This document shows positions 34,601 to 46,121 of a stretch of 64,000 nucleotides of DNA, in pieces (position 1 is the stretch's first letter; each line of letters opens with the position of its first letter). Under the pieces are notes generated by a model that saw nothing but the letters and a program-made list of their open reading frames with translations, was not told the DNA's origin and did no database searches. The DNA lies in contig CM046870.1 in NCBI GenBank assembly GCA_025617745.1, positions 21,781,501-21,845,500 on the forward strand, written 5' to 3'. Origin of the DNA: Heliocidaris erythrogramma (lineage: Eukaryota > Echinodermata > Echinoidea > Camarodonta > Echinometridae). The position numbers were made by a program, and so were the translations under genes.

Positions 34601-34723
34601 ACATGTACTTTACAGAACTTGCACTTTGAATCAGGTAGTGAGAGCAGTGAGGATAGTGACAGTGATTTGTCAGAAATTTATGCTTTAACTGGACAACATG
34701 AGTCAGATGACTCAGATTTTTGA

Positions 34724-36740
34724 GATAAGACCATTTAAAGACTAAGGTGTTATGAACTTTAGAACATAGAGAATAAGTTAAAGTTGATGTGCAACATGTG
34801 TAAATGCACATGTATTTTCATTATTTTGAAAATATATGTATATATCTCAAGTTTATTAACTCCGGAAACAAAAAGTGACATATTCTGTATTGCATATGCA
34901 TGTGTTCGGGAAAACGTTTTGTTAAATGAAGCTGCATGCACTGAGTTACATGCGAGGCAAAAAATGTACAAAAATAATCTTGCCATGTTGTATACCGGTA
35001 CTGTACTATATTATACATGTATGTGCTGATGTCCAATTGTTCATGCACTTATACCTTGATTTTGTACCAAATAGATGAGTGTGACAACTGCCAATATTTG
35101 CCAACCATGAAGAAGTTTATAAGATGTATTCAACATTCCATTTGGTATGTAAACAGATACCAAGCAGTAAAAGGTATCATTATACACATAAAGAGAAGTT
35201 TATTGTACATATATGTAGATATGATTAAGGAAGCGTGCTGATACTTTAAATGTTTTACACAATTTTAATGGGACATTCATTGCTTTGGTATGAATTGGAA
35301 GTGCCAAACTGTAAAGATGCACATTTCATCTTCATTTTAAACTTTAAAAATGTGGACAATATTTCTTGCCATATTGCTGCGTTTTTTAAATAAATAGATA
35401 TCACATAAGTTGTTTATAAGTGCCAAATGGATGAGTGCAACTATTGCATCAAGCAATCCCAAATGATGTTTTATCAAATGGTCTATATACTGTGTATAGG
35501 TAGAATTCTTGCCATGTTTGTTGTATACCAGATCATATTTTGTTGTCCAAACACATATATATCGCCAACTACTGTTTATTTATTTAGCATTCCATATTCA
35601 TTTTGTTATGTGGTATAAGCAATACAAGGTACATTACACATGGATTGATAAACATAAGTTTTCTGTACATACATGTACATGTAGTCCTGCTGAGACTTGC
35701 ATGTTTTACATGATATGTTCTACTCATACTTTTCAAGCATATATTTTGTCTTGCCTTGTTGTGTCTTTTGTATAGACAATCATTGCCATCCTGCAAAGAT
35801 GCATGTTTATTTTGTTTTTTCTCCATGTGGGAAAAATTCTTGCCCTTCTTATTTCGTATACTGTGGTACATTTATACATGCATTTACAACCATGCACATG
35901 AGTTGTTTAAGTGGCAAATAGACGGGTGCAACCACTGCAGATATTGCCAATTTTAGCAATTATATGATGCATTAAACGTTCTATATTTGAGGTGTGCTAT
36001 ATAATGATACTTATGCAATACAGGGTATGTACAGCTATATTTATTAGCAAACATTTTACCATTCAGAGAAGTTTCATATCATAATGAAGATATGATTGAG
36101 AAACCAAGATGAGTCTTCAATGCTGCATTTATTGCAACTGATGTTTTCTCTATTACTTAAGAAGCAGATTGTATTTTGTGCCCAGCTGAAAACAAATGCC
36201 AGAATTTTTGCCAATAGGTTTTGTTCTTTGGATAATATTATCCACTATATTTTTTAGTTTGATGTTGCAAAAGAATGACACATGTTAAGTGAAGACATGC
36301 ATTATTTTTTTTTCCATTCTATTCATCATATGATGTAGTTCATGTGTATTAAGTACTAGCAGCATGTCTTGAGAATATAGATGACACAATCACAGTTCCT
36401 ACTATTTGATAGCTCTAGTTTAGTGTTAGGTATTATTATTACAGAGGTTTGATAGACATCTTTATTTGGTGTTCATTAATATAAATGAAAGCATGGTAAA
36501 TAGTGTTCCAACTATGCAAATAGATCTTTCTCTTATAAGGATTACCAAAGAAATATGACAGTTGGTGGAGAATATTACCCACCATTGTGTGTGATGTTGT
36601 TTTAAATTGAGTTTTTAAAATAAAAACACATATTTATTCATATGAAATGCTCATTTGTACATTGCAGTCAATAATTTAGTGTGGATTACTTTTGACAAAT
36701 TTTTAGTACCAACAATTATTGATTTACTGAATGTAGATGG
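34724..36740. repeat. 3' non-coding part of the transposon with three degenerate long repeats
   Basis: A block starting with (A/G)(C/G)CAAATAGATGAGTG, followed by CAACTGCC-like text, recurs at 35,067, 35,423 and 35,913. Before it, TTCTTGCCATGTTTGTTGTA-like and CTGTAAAGATGCA-like phrases also recur. The units are thus about 350-490 bases and heavily diverged. No protein is encoded. Confidence 0.55.
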
Positions 36741-36767
36741 GGGGGGGGGGTATAGGGTATTAGCAGC

Positions 36768-37072
36768 CAGTGACGGATCCGGGATTGTTCGGGGGAGGGG
36801 GCCAAATCTTGGGCCCAGTCTGCGTAATTGCTAGCGGTGCACCTGTCAAGCTGCTGCTAAGCAGTGGGGCGGGGGGGGGGGGGGGGATGTCTGTTATTTA
36901 TCTTCAAAAAAATCAAGTAGGGGTAGGGGAAATAAATGCCTCCATTTTATACTTTTGATCCAAAATTTGCCAATTAAAAAAAAAAAATACAGGGGGGGGG
37001 GGGGGGCAAAGGGCCACTAACGTCCACTTTCTAAACGTTTTTACATGACTTTTTACCTTGGATCCACCACTG
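36768..37072. mobile_element. hAT-type MITE nested in the transposon
   Basis: Ends CAGTGACGGATCC and GGATCCACCACTG are inverted copies. The flanks TTAGCAGC and TAAGCAGC agree at 7 of 8 bases, as expected for an old 8 bp target duplication. It has long G runs inside. Confidence 0.75.
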
Positions 37073-37202
37073 TAAGCAGCAGTAGGCCTATTCCTCAAAT
37101 TCCTTTGGGAACAAGAATTTCCCTACATTTTGAAACAGTTCGGATTTCATGTGCATTTCCAAGAGGTAAGTGAGATGCAATGTTCACAATGTTCACAATT
37201 AT

Positions 37203-37439
37203 CAGGGGTGTACGCCTATTTTTTTTATGATGCGAAAATTTACTGATCCAGCATAATGAACGAGCTTATTTTGTGTAATTTTGTGAATTTCGCGAATTGC
37301 TTTTAACCCTCAAAAATAATATGCAATGATATTATAGGAGCTTACAATAATAGAGGTTTGGGGTATATGATTGGGTAAAATGTCTGTTTACCAACCGGTG
37401 CGGCCCCCCCCCCCCCCCCCCCCCCATGGTACGCCACTG
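37203..37439. mobile_element. MITE with CAGGGGTGTACGCC ends
   Basis: Ends CAGGGGTGTACGCC and GGTACGCCACTG are imperfect inverted copies, with a run of about 20 C near the right end. No clear target duplication was seen. Confidence 0.6.
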
Positions 37440-38605
37440 TATAGGCCCCTCCCCTCACCCCCTCCCATTGTCAAGCTGTCTGTGCACACTTGCTAGCTCG
37501 TTTTGATGCACTAACCTTTTTTTTTTTTTAATCACCCAACTCTCGATTTAGGATACCGTATATTTCTGGAAATCAACATCATTTACACAAGAAGACCATC
37601 ATATTTTTTTTAGAAATTAAAATAAAAAAAATCAAAGATTAAAAATCAAAATAACAAATAAATAAAATAGAACCAACTGCCCCCAAAAAAAGTCTGGATG
37701 CTTAGTCGTTGATATTGCATTGTAAATTTGTAAAATGATATACCCTTGCACATACAAGTCATACTCATTGTTCTTCTTTATTTTGTGATCAAAATCCATT
37801 ATTTAATTTTTGTTTAAAAATATGGGAAGATCTCGCTAGTAAATTGGGACAGTGTTTCAGTTCGTGATATTCTCGACAGTTTGTGGGGCAAACACAGCAC
37901 ATCAACTTAAGCATGTGGGACCACATTGAGCATAACAAACGCCGTTATTTCCACAACAGATTGTTGTTTTCGACATGAATTTCACTAAGTCATGTCCATG
38001 ATAATTTCATGACATGCAAAATTGGAATTCAACTTCAATTTCTTTTTAAATCGGCCATACACATGTAAAGTAATGACTTTCTTTCGTTATCACAAATCGT
38101 TCAAACAACGACGCAAAATGACGTCATTTCGCACTAGCGTAATGGACCAATCACCGGGCAGTATTATCGAACGCCTTAATTTCTTAATGTTTACAAGTGA
38201 CAAGGGGATGAGTTTTGCTAGTTCCTGGCTGGTATTGTGGATAGAATATGATGATTTTTATATCAATCGAAAGAAGAGGATTTACATACATAAAAATATG
38301 ATTGTCTTGGAGGGGCAGCTATTAATTACATTTCTTCGGGGATGTTTTTTATAGCTGATCTATATAATTTCAATCGCTATTTTGACATCGTGAATAGATA
38401 AATACTGAAACCGAATATCTCAAATTCTTTAATATGAAAATATTCCTCGGAGTTTCATCTTCAATAATCTGGCCCATTCATGAAAATCCGCCAAACAACA
38501 GTGATTTTAGAGAGTTTTTTGTGAGAGCGTATTCTGCTGCATTAATATGCAATGTCCGTGAGTCGTGCATATGGGTTGAATGAATGCGTGCGAATTTGAG
38601 CGCCC
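37440..38605. other. Right subterminal region of the transposon
   Basis: No protein domain was recognised in short frames such as 38,022-38,354. The last 200 bases are moderately GC-rich before the terminal inverted repeat. Confidence 0.4.
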
Positions 38606-38618
38606 TGCGGACTGACTG

Positions 38619-38910
38619 TGTACCTTCATATCATATTCATTAAAATCCGTCAAACATTACTAAAGTTATCGAACAGAAACCACATTTTCGGATTTTTGCA
38701 TATTTAATGAGCTATGACCTTTGACCTTTGATGTACATACTCTGAAATCGAACTTAGGCTGTATTTTGATACCATGTACCTTCATATCGAATTTCATTTA
38801 AAAATCCGTCAAGCATTACTAAAGTTATTGAACGGAAACCGATTTGTTATGGAAGGACAGACGGCGGAATTGCTATATCCCCTCCGACTTCGTCAGCGTG
38901 GGGATAATTA
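38619..38910. repeat. Continuation of the interrupted tandem array
   Basis: The array of 24,480-25,393 resumes with TGTACCTTCATATCATATTC and further GAGCTATGACC-type text, and ends in CGACTTCGTCAGCGTGGGG. Confidence 0.85.
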
Positions 38911-39096
38911 ACCTTTGAAGCTCATACATGAATATAGCATAGGGACATGGAACCCCCTAACATACAGAGCAAAATATTTGTTGGTAATTGGTTCACTTTA
39001 AAAGTGTAATTTAAATTTTGATTTTTTTTTTTTCTCCATTTTTCGCTTGTTTTATTTATTTATTGTTGAATTAGGCATAAAAAACCTTAAATAAGA

Positions 39097-40555
39097 ACTA
39101 GAAATGTGCATTGCTGGTGCCGCGCAATGCGAAATGTATCCCCCGGCACTGGCAGCGATTTGAAGGAGGGACAAAGACCCTCCCCCATCCCCTCCCTCAA
39201 ACAAAAGGATGGTGTAGAAATTGCCGCCAGTGGCCCGGAATATTGTCAACACTAGGAGCAGCATTACCAAAACGATTTGTGCAGATTAGAGTATAATGCA
39301 TTTTTATAGAAAATTCGGAAGAAATACATGTATGACCTCAGAGCGCACATAAGTCATCCACTAAAATATGACCTTTGATCCTATGAAAGACGGAACACTA
39401 GAGGCAGCATCACCAAAAACTGCAGAGGTGTAATCTATAATGGACCTACATACAAAATCTGAAAGAAATGAGTTAACAAATGTGTCCTCCAGAATGCATG
39501 CAACGAAAATATGACATTTGACCCTAACAACAACCTGAATATGACATTTGACTGTATAGAAAGTGGTACAGCGGGGGTAGCATGAGCAAACAATTTAGAT
39601 GTGTAGGTTTCACTAAGAAGATATACCAAGATACATCTCCATACAAAATTTGAACAAAATCCGTTGAGAAATGTGGCCTGCAGAGTGCACTCACGCCATC
39701 CCTTGAAGTATAACCTTTGACCCTATAAAAGACGGGACACTGGTGGCAGCATCACCAAAAACTATAGGTTTTTAGATTACACCAAGAGACACCTTCATGC
39801 AAAATTTGAACGAAATCCGTCGAGAAATGCAGAAGAGTGCAAGAAATGGAAAAATGACCTTTGACCCTATAAAGGACGGAACAATGAGGGCAGCATCACC
39901 AAAAATTAAACATGTGTAGATTATACCAAGATACATCTCCATACAAAATTTGAACAAAATCCGTTGAGAAATGTGGCCTGCAGAGTGCACTCACGCCATG
40001 CCCTGAAGCATGACCTTTGACCCTATAAAAGACGGAACACTGGTGGCAGCATCACCAAACACTATAGGTTTTTAAATTACACCAAGAGACACCTTCATGC
40101 AAAATTTGAACGAAATCCGTGTAACTGCCAGAGCGCACACAAGAGTACACACAAGACATCTATCAAAATATGACCTTTGACCCTATAAAAGACGGAACAC
40201 TGGGGGCAGCATCACCAAAATCTATAGGGTTCCAGATTTTACCAAGAGACACCTTCATACAAATTTTTGAACAAAATCCGTTGAGAAATGTGACCGCTAG
40301 AGCGCACACAAACTATCCCCCAAAATATGGCCTTTTACCCTATAAAAGACGGAACACTGGGGGCAGCATCACCAGAAACTATAGGGGTCCAGATTTTACC
40401 AAGATACACGTCCACAGGAAGTCTGAAAGAAATTTGTCAAGAAATGTGACCGCTAGAGCGCACACAAGAATGTGACGCGGCGGCAGCGGCAGCGGCGGCG
40501 GCGGCGAAACGCTGCTGAATCCAAAGTATCCTCCGGCATACTGCCGGGGGATACA
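39097..40555 (+). mobile_element. Helentron-like non-autonomous element, copy B
   Basis: It has the same ends as copy A: ACTAGAAATGTGCATTGC with its hairpin partner GCGCAATGC, TGTATCCCCCGGCA near the left, and TGCCGGGGGATACA at the right end. The central tandem units are fewer or more diverged (one stretch at 39,470-39,620 differs). A GGCGGC trinucleotide run precedes the terminal hairpin, longer than in copies A and C. Confidence 0.75.
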
Positions 40556-40578
40556 ATAAATGTTATATTGCATATACC

Positions 40579-42078
40579 TAAGCCTGAGTCATACTGAATA
40601 TTTCATAATGCGGGATTCGACGGCTTTGATTCGATCGAATACCGGTGCATCGATAAATGATGGGCGGTGAAAACAGAGTTGCACACAGTTGCACGCAGTG
40701 CATGCACCATGCTCCGGTGACCGGTCCAGTGACCGATCCGCTGGCATCACGGGCATATGTATGGGCTCTCGCTGCTCGACATTAACGATAACCCGCTAGG
40801 CAATGGCGGACGAGCCAAAATCTTAAGTTTCTAGTCCGTATGGCTAGCCAAAATATCACTCTCGTGTCGCACGAAGCGATGCTCATTGTCGACACACCCG
40901 ACAATGATTCAAATTCAAAGAATTAATAATCTTACTTTGTCTTTGGAGAGCTGAATGGAACACGTTTGTTCGATGCAAAAAAAACAAAAAACAATACGAA
41001 ATAAACTTTTGGTCGCTCATATGACTTGACTTCATTCAGCTTCAGATATAGATCATTCAGAAGTAATTGCCAATTTGATGAGAGTGTGATATTGGTTATT
41101 GCGAATTAAGTAGGAACACTCGTACTCATGCCCGTATTTATCTAGCCTTTGACAAGGCCCTCGTGACTTGGCTATTTTTCTCGGCAAGTACCGGTAAGCT
41201 AGTAGTGGCTGCATAACAAGACTAGCCGCCCAGCCCGGTGAATGCGCGATCGAGCGACGTGAGTCCGGGGGCCTTTTGGAACCTGGCCTGTATTTCTTAT
41301 TCTATCCTTTGTTCCTAGCGAGGATCTGCTACCTTATAGGTAGGAGCCAATCAGCGAACGTATCTTCGCATGATGTCAGCATAAATTTGGTATGCAAATT
41401 CGCCTTCATCTCGAGCTAGCTAGCTCGCTCGGGAACACCCGGCGCTGCGGCCCGTGCAAGCTACATCAATCATGGAAAGCAAGCCCCGCAGATACCGTTG
41501 TGATTGGTCGATAAATCCTCGGTAGGCGTGTTTTAGCATACGAATGTCAACTCGTGAATAATTCATAACGGACGATGGAAACCCAGGTTCCAAAAGGCCT
41601 TGCGACTAAAGTCGCTCGATCGCGCGTTCACCAGGGCCGTGTTGATTCTTTTCGTCGCCGGCTAGTCTCATCTCAGGCACAGCATGACGAGGAAAATAGC
41701 CAAGTCACGAGGCCTTGTGAAAAGACTAGTATTTATCATGTTCAATTATACAATTGTCAAATTGACAATGCAGAGAGAGTGCAAGAATATTATCGTAAAC
41801 TTCATTTCGTAACGACAAACGATTTTTCCATAGAGAAAGCACAGGTAAAGCGTGACGTCCTCCGCGAGCGAATTAGAGAAAGTTAGCCAACAGTTTGAAC
41901 TTTGAAGTCGCCTTCACGTTCTCTGCTGGTATATATGCTGTACGTTACGGAGTTTCTTTTTTTATTTGCTTTTTTCATGGTGGCTATGGTAGTCAAAAAT
42001 CTGGGGGACTACAAATCGACGCACCGGATTTGCCAAAACGAATTCAGGATTCGATGTCTTCGATTCGACTCAGGCTTA
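40579..42078. mobile_element. hAT-like element, copy 1 (1,500 bp), with 8 bp target duplication
   Basis: The ends TAAGCCTGAGTC and GACTCAGGCTTA are perfect 12-base inverted repeats. They are flanked by the identical 8-mer CATATACC (40,571-40,578 and 42,079-42,086). Copy 2 (49,481-50,378) shares both ends and most sequence but lacks 41,143-41,737. The 8 bp duplication points to hAT (or P) type insertion. It carries a possible gene start at 41,575. Confidence 0.9.
41575..41886 (+). CDS. Unrecognised 103-codon frame in hAT-like copy 1
   Basis: It starts METQVPKGLATKVARSRVHQ and ends IEKAQVKRDVLRERIRES. It is basic and probably helical, with no domain I recognise. Upstream, at 41,349 and 41,503, are GCCAATCAG and GATTGGTCG (CCAAT-box core in both directions). 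The block from 41,143 to 41,737, which includes this start, is missing in copy 2. It may be the first exon of the autonomous element or a captured host promoter and exon. Coding status is unproven. Confidence 0.35.
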   Translation: METQVPKGLATKVARSRVHQGRVDSFRRRLVSSQAQHDEENSQVTRPCEKTSIYHVQLYNCQIDNAERVQEYYRKLHFVTTNDFSIEKAQVKRDVLRERIRES

Positions 42079-42086
42079 CATATACC

Positions 42087-43000
42087 CAATTTCGATTCAG
42101 TAATTAAATAAAATAGCTATTCTACATCAAAGTCCCAGCATATAATGTACTGCATTCTGTGTGAGGTTGGGTTTGTCACCTACAGCAAGAGAAGGGTTAG
42201 ACTCTTTTTCCGTACAAAAATGTTGGGCCACCAACATTATTTCCAGTTAAAATACTTGTGGCTGTTTCACAATGAAATGCACATAAATGGTATGGTACAG
42301 CAATAATTAACAGTTCTTCTTTGCTATAAATAATATTCTGTTCTAGTATAGGATGGATATATAGTGCCATACATGCTTCCAAAGAGCATGAAAAGTTTAG
42401 CACATACCGTAATGGCACCAGTCGTGGAGGGGTTTGCCAGTTTCAGATTCATAATTTTCAGAAAATACCACGGTTGTTGAGGAATCACCCACCATTCGAT
42501 GCTGAAAATGCTTGTGAATAAAATCCACCCAAAATATTGCATCTTGCTTCTACGGCGCGAACACTACTGCCAGTGGCGCTTCTGCAGGGCTTCTGCTGCT
42601 CCAGTGTCGCCGCACTTTGCACCAGTGGTGCCGCACCCTTCGCAAATGATATTGCGAAGGAAGGATTAAACTAAAATAAATCACTCTGTTGTAAAAATAT
42701 TCACTCAGTACACGGCACACTAATTAAACCATACGCAAGAAGCGATCTGGCTATCGTGTTGTCTTTGGGGGATTGTGCATGTGAACTAGTATAATGTGCT
42801 TGTTGGGATGCTACGTCATGATTTGTGTGTTGTAGGAATGGGGCGTCAAGACTGGAGCATAGGCATTCGTAGCAAGACAGCTAACTTGATAACAGATGAT
42901 CTAATTCCACAGTATTTTTCATGCAAAACAATTGTCTGGGCAACATCTATGGAACTTAAGCTCTGCTGCATAGAAAACAGAAAATATGGTACATATTATT
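42087..43000. other. Between mobile elements, no gene recognised
   Basis: 42,641-42,666 has a CCTTCGCAA...TTGCGAAGG hairpin. A frame at about 42,835-43,000 follows a TTGTAG acceptor-like sequence but shows no domain. Confidence 0.35.
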
Positions 43001-44825
43001 AGGTGGTCTGTCGTAGTCGACAGACCACCTCTTAATTTCGTCAGAATTTTCTTTATTATTATTTATTTATTTATTTTTATTTTTCCACCACTTTCTTGTG
43101 AACACAATTTCTCAAAATCAACTCGATCAATTTTCTTCAAATTTTTGTCAATTATCAGACCATATCAGATCAAGTGCCCCTATCTTTTTCGAGGTCATCA
43201 GGTCATCGTGACGTCATCCAGGCGCCATTTTGTGAAATCACATTATCAATCATATCTTCATAACGAGTCATCAAAAATAAACCATATTTGACACACATGA
43301 ACTTCAGGTCAAGGGTCAACATAAAATGTCATTAAAATCCGTGCGTGCCTCATGACGCGCACGTACGCGCGCGTCAAAACTTAAAAATGCTCCAAATCAC
43401 TTTTTAATCAAATTAGGGTATGGTTCAGGACATTTTACGCATTTTAAAATATCCTGTCCGTGCGCGTCCGCGCGCGCGTTATGTGCGCGCACAGCGCGTA
43501 GAGAACGTAAAAACGCCATTTTTTCGCATGTTTCATCTTCCTGATACTATTCTTGACAATTTCCAACTATTTACAGTCATTCTCGACCTTCCCTAATGTC
43601 GTACGCGCGCATCAAACCTTCAAATTCGTGCGCACGTCAATGGGCATTCTAATGTAAAAAGTGGGAAAAACATGCCTATCTAGAATTCGCCATAGCTCCT
43701 CAGAATGCACCGAAACCCCCCAATTCCTTTACATATTCTGAAAGCCTGGGAGTTGTAGATTTGAATTCATGTAGAATTTTTGCCGATCTCATGTTCTAAC
43801 GTCATCATATTTGCATATGAACTCAAAAAAATGATTTTGAAAAAATGACGTCATCATTTTTGTATTCATTTGCTAATATTTCAGTAATAGGTAATCGATT
43901 TTCTTCCAAATTTTGATATGTTATAGCTGAGACAATTCTCTACCAGATGAGTTACCACCATTTTTCATTTTGATGACGTCATCACACTGAAATCTTCAAT
44001 TAAAGACGACATGTCAGATTTTTCCCTATTTGCGTGTTATGTCTATGGAAGATGATTTTTTTTCGAATCATGAATCTACATGACATCGTTCTCTGAGCAG
44101 TATCTCAGTTATTTTTGGTCTATTTCCTTCCAGATTTTAATATGTTGTAGCTGAGACTATAAGCTTTTACAAATGTGGTCTCCAATTTTTGATCAGATGT
44201 CGGGATCATGCCCAATTTTCAACTACAAAATGGGATTTGAGAATCCCATTTTTCGTTTACGTGTTATCTCTATGGGATATATTTTGGTCTATTGGTCAAA
44301 GCACTTGCCTCCCATTCCGGTGACCCAGGTTCGATCCCCGGTGGGTCCATAATTTTTTTTTTTTTTTTGCTTCTTTTTGCCTGTCATTTTACCATCCTCA
44401 TCGACTATTATAACATAAAAAATCACAAATCATGTAATAAACTGCCTTATTTTGCATGTTATGTCTATTAGAAAGTAGTGTGCAGTAGTTTGTGTACAAC
44501 CCTATGGAAATTTTGATTCCCTATCGTGTATTAGAGCTACGGGGTTTATCTCCCAAGTATCCTGCAATATCAAATAGTCCTGTTTTATATCACAATTTCT
44601 CAAAATTGGTTTAGTCAATTATCTGAAATTATCACTATAATCATCATAGTCACCATTATCATAATCATTTTACAATGACCGTTACACATTTTGCTCCATT
44701 CCTCTCCTCAAGAAGCATCTCCATTCATGGCATTCTTGACATCCTATCTTCAGTTTAGTATTTCCCCATTATTATGATCATCCTGATTACAATCATGATC
44801 GTACAAATTGAAAGACAGACCACCT
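43001..44825. mobile_element. 1.8 kb element with AGGTGGTCTGTC ends
   Basis: The left end is AGGTGGTCTGTC, itself the arm of a palindrome with GACAGACCACCT at 43,019. The right end is GACAGACCACCT at 44,814-44,825. Just outside or at the ends are TTAATTTCGTCAG-like and AATTCGTC...GACGAATT sequences. The interior is rich in GCGCGC and ATGACGTCATC motifs and has a tRNA-like stretch at 44,275. No protein is encoded. Confidence 0.65.
44275..44349 (+). tRNA. tRNA-like pseudogene or SINE-like segment (Gly-CCC-like)
   Basis: The 3' half is good: a B box GGTTCGATCCC, TGGGTCCA as acceptor strand, then a long T run. The anticodon loop CTCCCAT would give CCC. The acceptor pairs only poorly (GGATATA against TGGGTCC), and the anticodon stem has mismatches. 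It is not a functional gene as read; an old tRNA-derived segment carried by the surrounding element is the best guess. Confidence 0.4.
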
Positions 44826-46121
44826 AATTCGTCCTCATGACGAATTAAATTCTAGTTTATTTTGTTTCAGTCTGCTAAAGAGGAAGTTCTTGTTTTACAA
44901 AACAATTATCAGAACATTAAAAAGCCCCGTGGCTAATTCTCTTTGGAAACAAACTTTTCCTGCCATCATTTTTTTGCATGATCAGCAGCGAGTGAAACTC
45001 TGTATAGTTGATCCTGATTTACTTTGGTAAATTATCTGCTAGTCAATTGATCTGTTAATTTTGCTCCAGTGAGACTAGGGCAGTTGACACAGGGCGTTGC
45101 AGCAACGAAGCTGATTTACAATGGCACTCCACAACAGATGAACAGAAAATCAATATAATACATGTATTTGTAGTTTTATCCATAATACTGTATGAACCAC
45201 AAACTATTCCTTAGATTGCTGATTGTAAATCGAAAGTGAAAGTAAATCCAATGCAATTTGTCTACCGTTATTTAGCAATTTAAGTACAAGAAGTTAAGTT
45301 CAAAGAAGTAGAAGTTATTAGAAAATGTTCACTTTCATCAGTCTCTCCTTACATACAATGTACATGTAAGTTATATTTTAATGGACTAAAAAAAAAAAGA
45401 GTTAATACCCTGTAGCAATCAAAGTTTTTAGTTACATGGTATCAAAGATGTGTTATTATTGTTGAGATGTTTAGCTCTAGAGTGGTCTGCACAGACTCTG
45501 AGAATGTGAGGGTTATTGTGTTGCATTCAGAACGCTTTCGATAGTATTAAGACACAGGCACTGGTGAAATTCTGCAACTGCTGCTAAGCTATTGCAACGT
45601 TTTCATCGAACCATAAAGACATTCAAACACTATCCTGTTGCTTCAACTTGTAATAGTTGTGTTCTTCAATCATCTGGATCTACATATATGCAGTTAACCC
45701 ATAGATTGCTGTAGTCTTTCATTAATCTGGACTCAATTTAGGAATCGTCCAGTTCTCTAAGGAAATTGGGTAAGCCATGCATAATCCTGCATCACTGTCA
45801 GAATTTCAGAACCTGTGATGCCTTCTAACTTTTCAGAAGAGGAGACAGCTTTTCCAATAAGCCAGGGATTACTCATCAATGCACTGATTCTTTGATATCT
45901 ACTTCAGTCATGCTACCATTTAATACTTAACTCCTTTCTTGCACTGGTCGACCTTTGGAACATGCGATGGACTGCCTTAGTCAGCTTTTGTAATATGTTC
46001 AATGTCTATGGAAGCTATACTCATGTAAAACCGGCATTCAGTTCACAACAATATTAATATTTGTGCACTGGATTCCAGCAACCACCACAACCACTGGAAA
46101 ATAGACATATTAAACAGCATT
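44826..46121. other. Upstream region of the TLR gene
   Basis: AT-rich, with no repeats shared with the rest of the window. It should contain the TLR promoter and any 5' UTR exon. I see no convincing TATA box or binding site cluster. Confidence 0.4.

Larger units (their letters stand above)
29538..34723 (+). pseudogene. Decayed transposon protein: Cys cluster, long middle region, XPG-like nuclease, CXC cluster
   Basis: After a possible TTTGCAG acceptor the protein starts VAPCGQEACGPCKLCSRQRP and has further Cys pairs (NNCICNPCRQ; KSCSVCESF; LCQTCNRY). The middle (30.6-32.4 kb) includes SIDNIDVMASHAAV and SWHGTSIMVQQPKP, a motif I associate with this class of invertebrate repeat proteins. The nuclease and CXC parts are listed separately. 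The frame is broken by a frameshift near 30,560, TAA codons at 32,375, 33,494 and 33,500, and another TAA near 33,974. Between breaks the frame is otherwise intact for about 1,350 codons, so decay is recent or some breaks are short introns. It is the presumed transposase/nuclease polyprotein of the 13 kb element. Confidence 0.7.
25394..38618 (+). mobile_element. 13.2 kb DNA transposon, Academ/AcademX-like, with nested insertions
   Basis: The two ends are perfect 13-base inverted repeats (CAGTCAGTCCGCA at 25,394-25,406 and its complement at 38,606-38,618). They are flanked by TGTA on both sides (25,390-25,393 and 38,619-38,622). Joining the flanks restores the interrupted array unit (CCATGTACCTTCATATC). 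The interior holds coding exons from 27.9 to 34.7 kb on the plus strand with an XPG/FEN1-like nuclease and a CXC cluster. It also holds the promoter-like module, a 1.08 kb fold-back insertion and hAT-type MITEs. A 3-4 bp duplication plus an XPG nuclease fits what I recall of AcademX transposons. That class name is inference; the boundaries are directly seen. The coding region is broken, so this copy is not autonomous. Confidence 0.8.

Noticed and set aside
25394..38618. Kolobok or KDZ (Zisupton-type) classification of the 13 kb element
   Set aside because: Kolobok inserts at TTAA and KDZ elements make 8 bp duplications as I recall; here the duplication is TGTA and the protein has an XPG-like nuclease.
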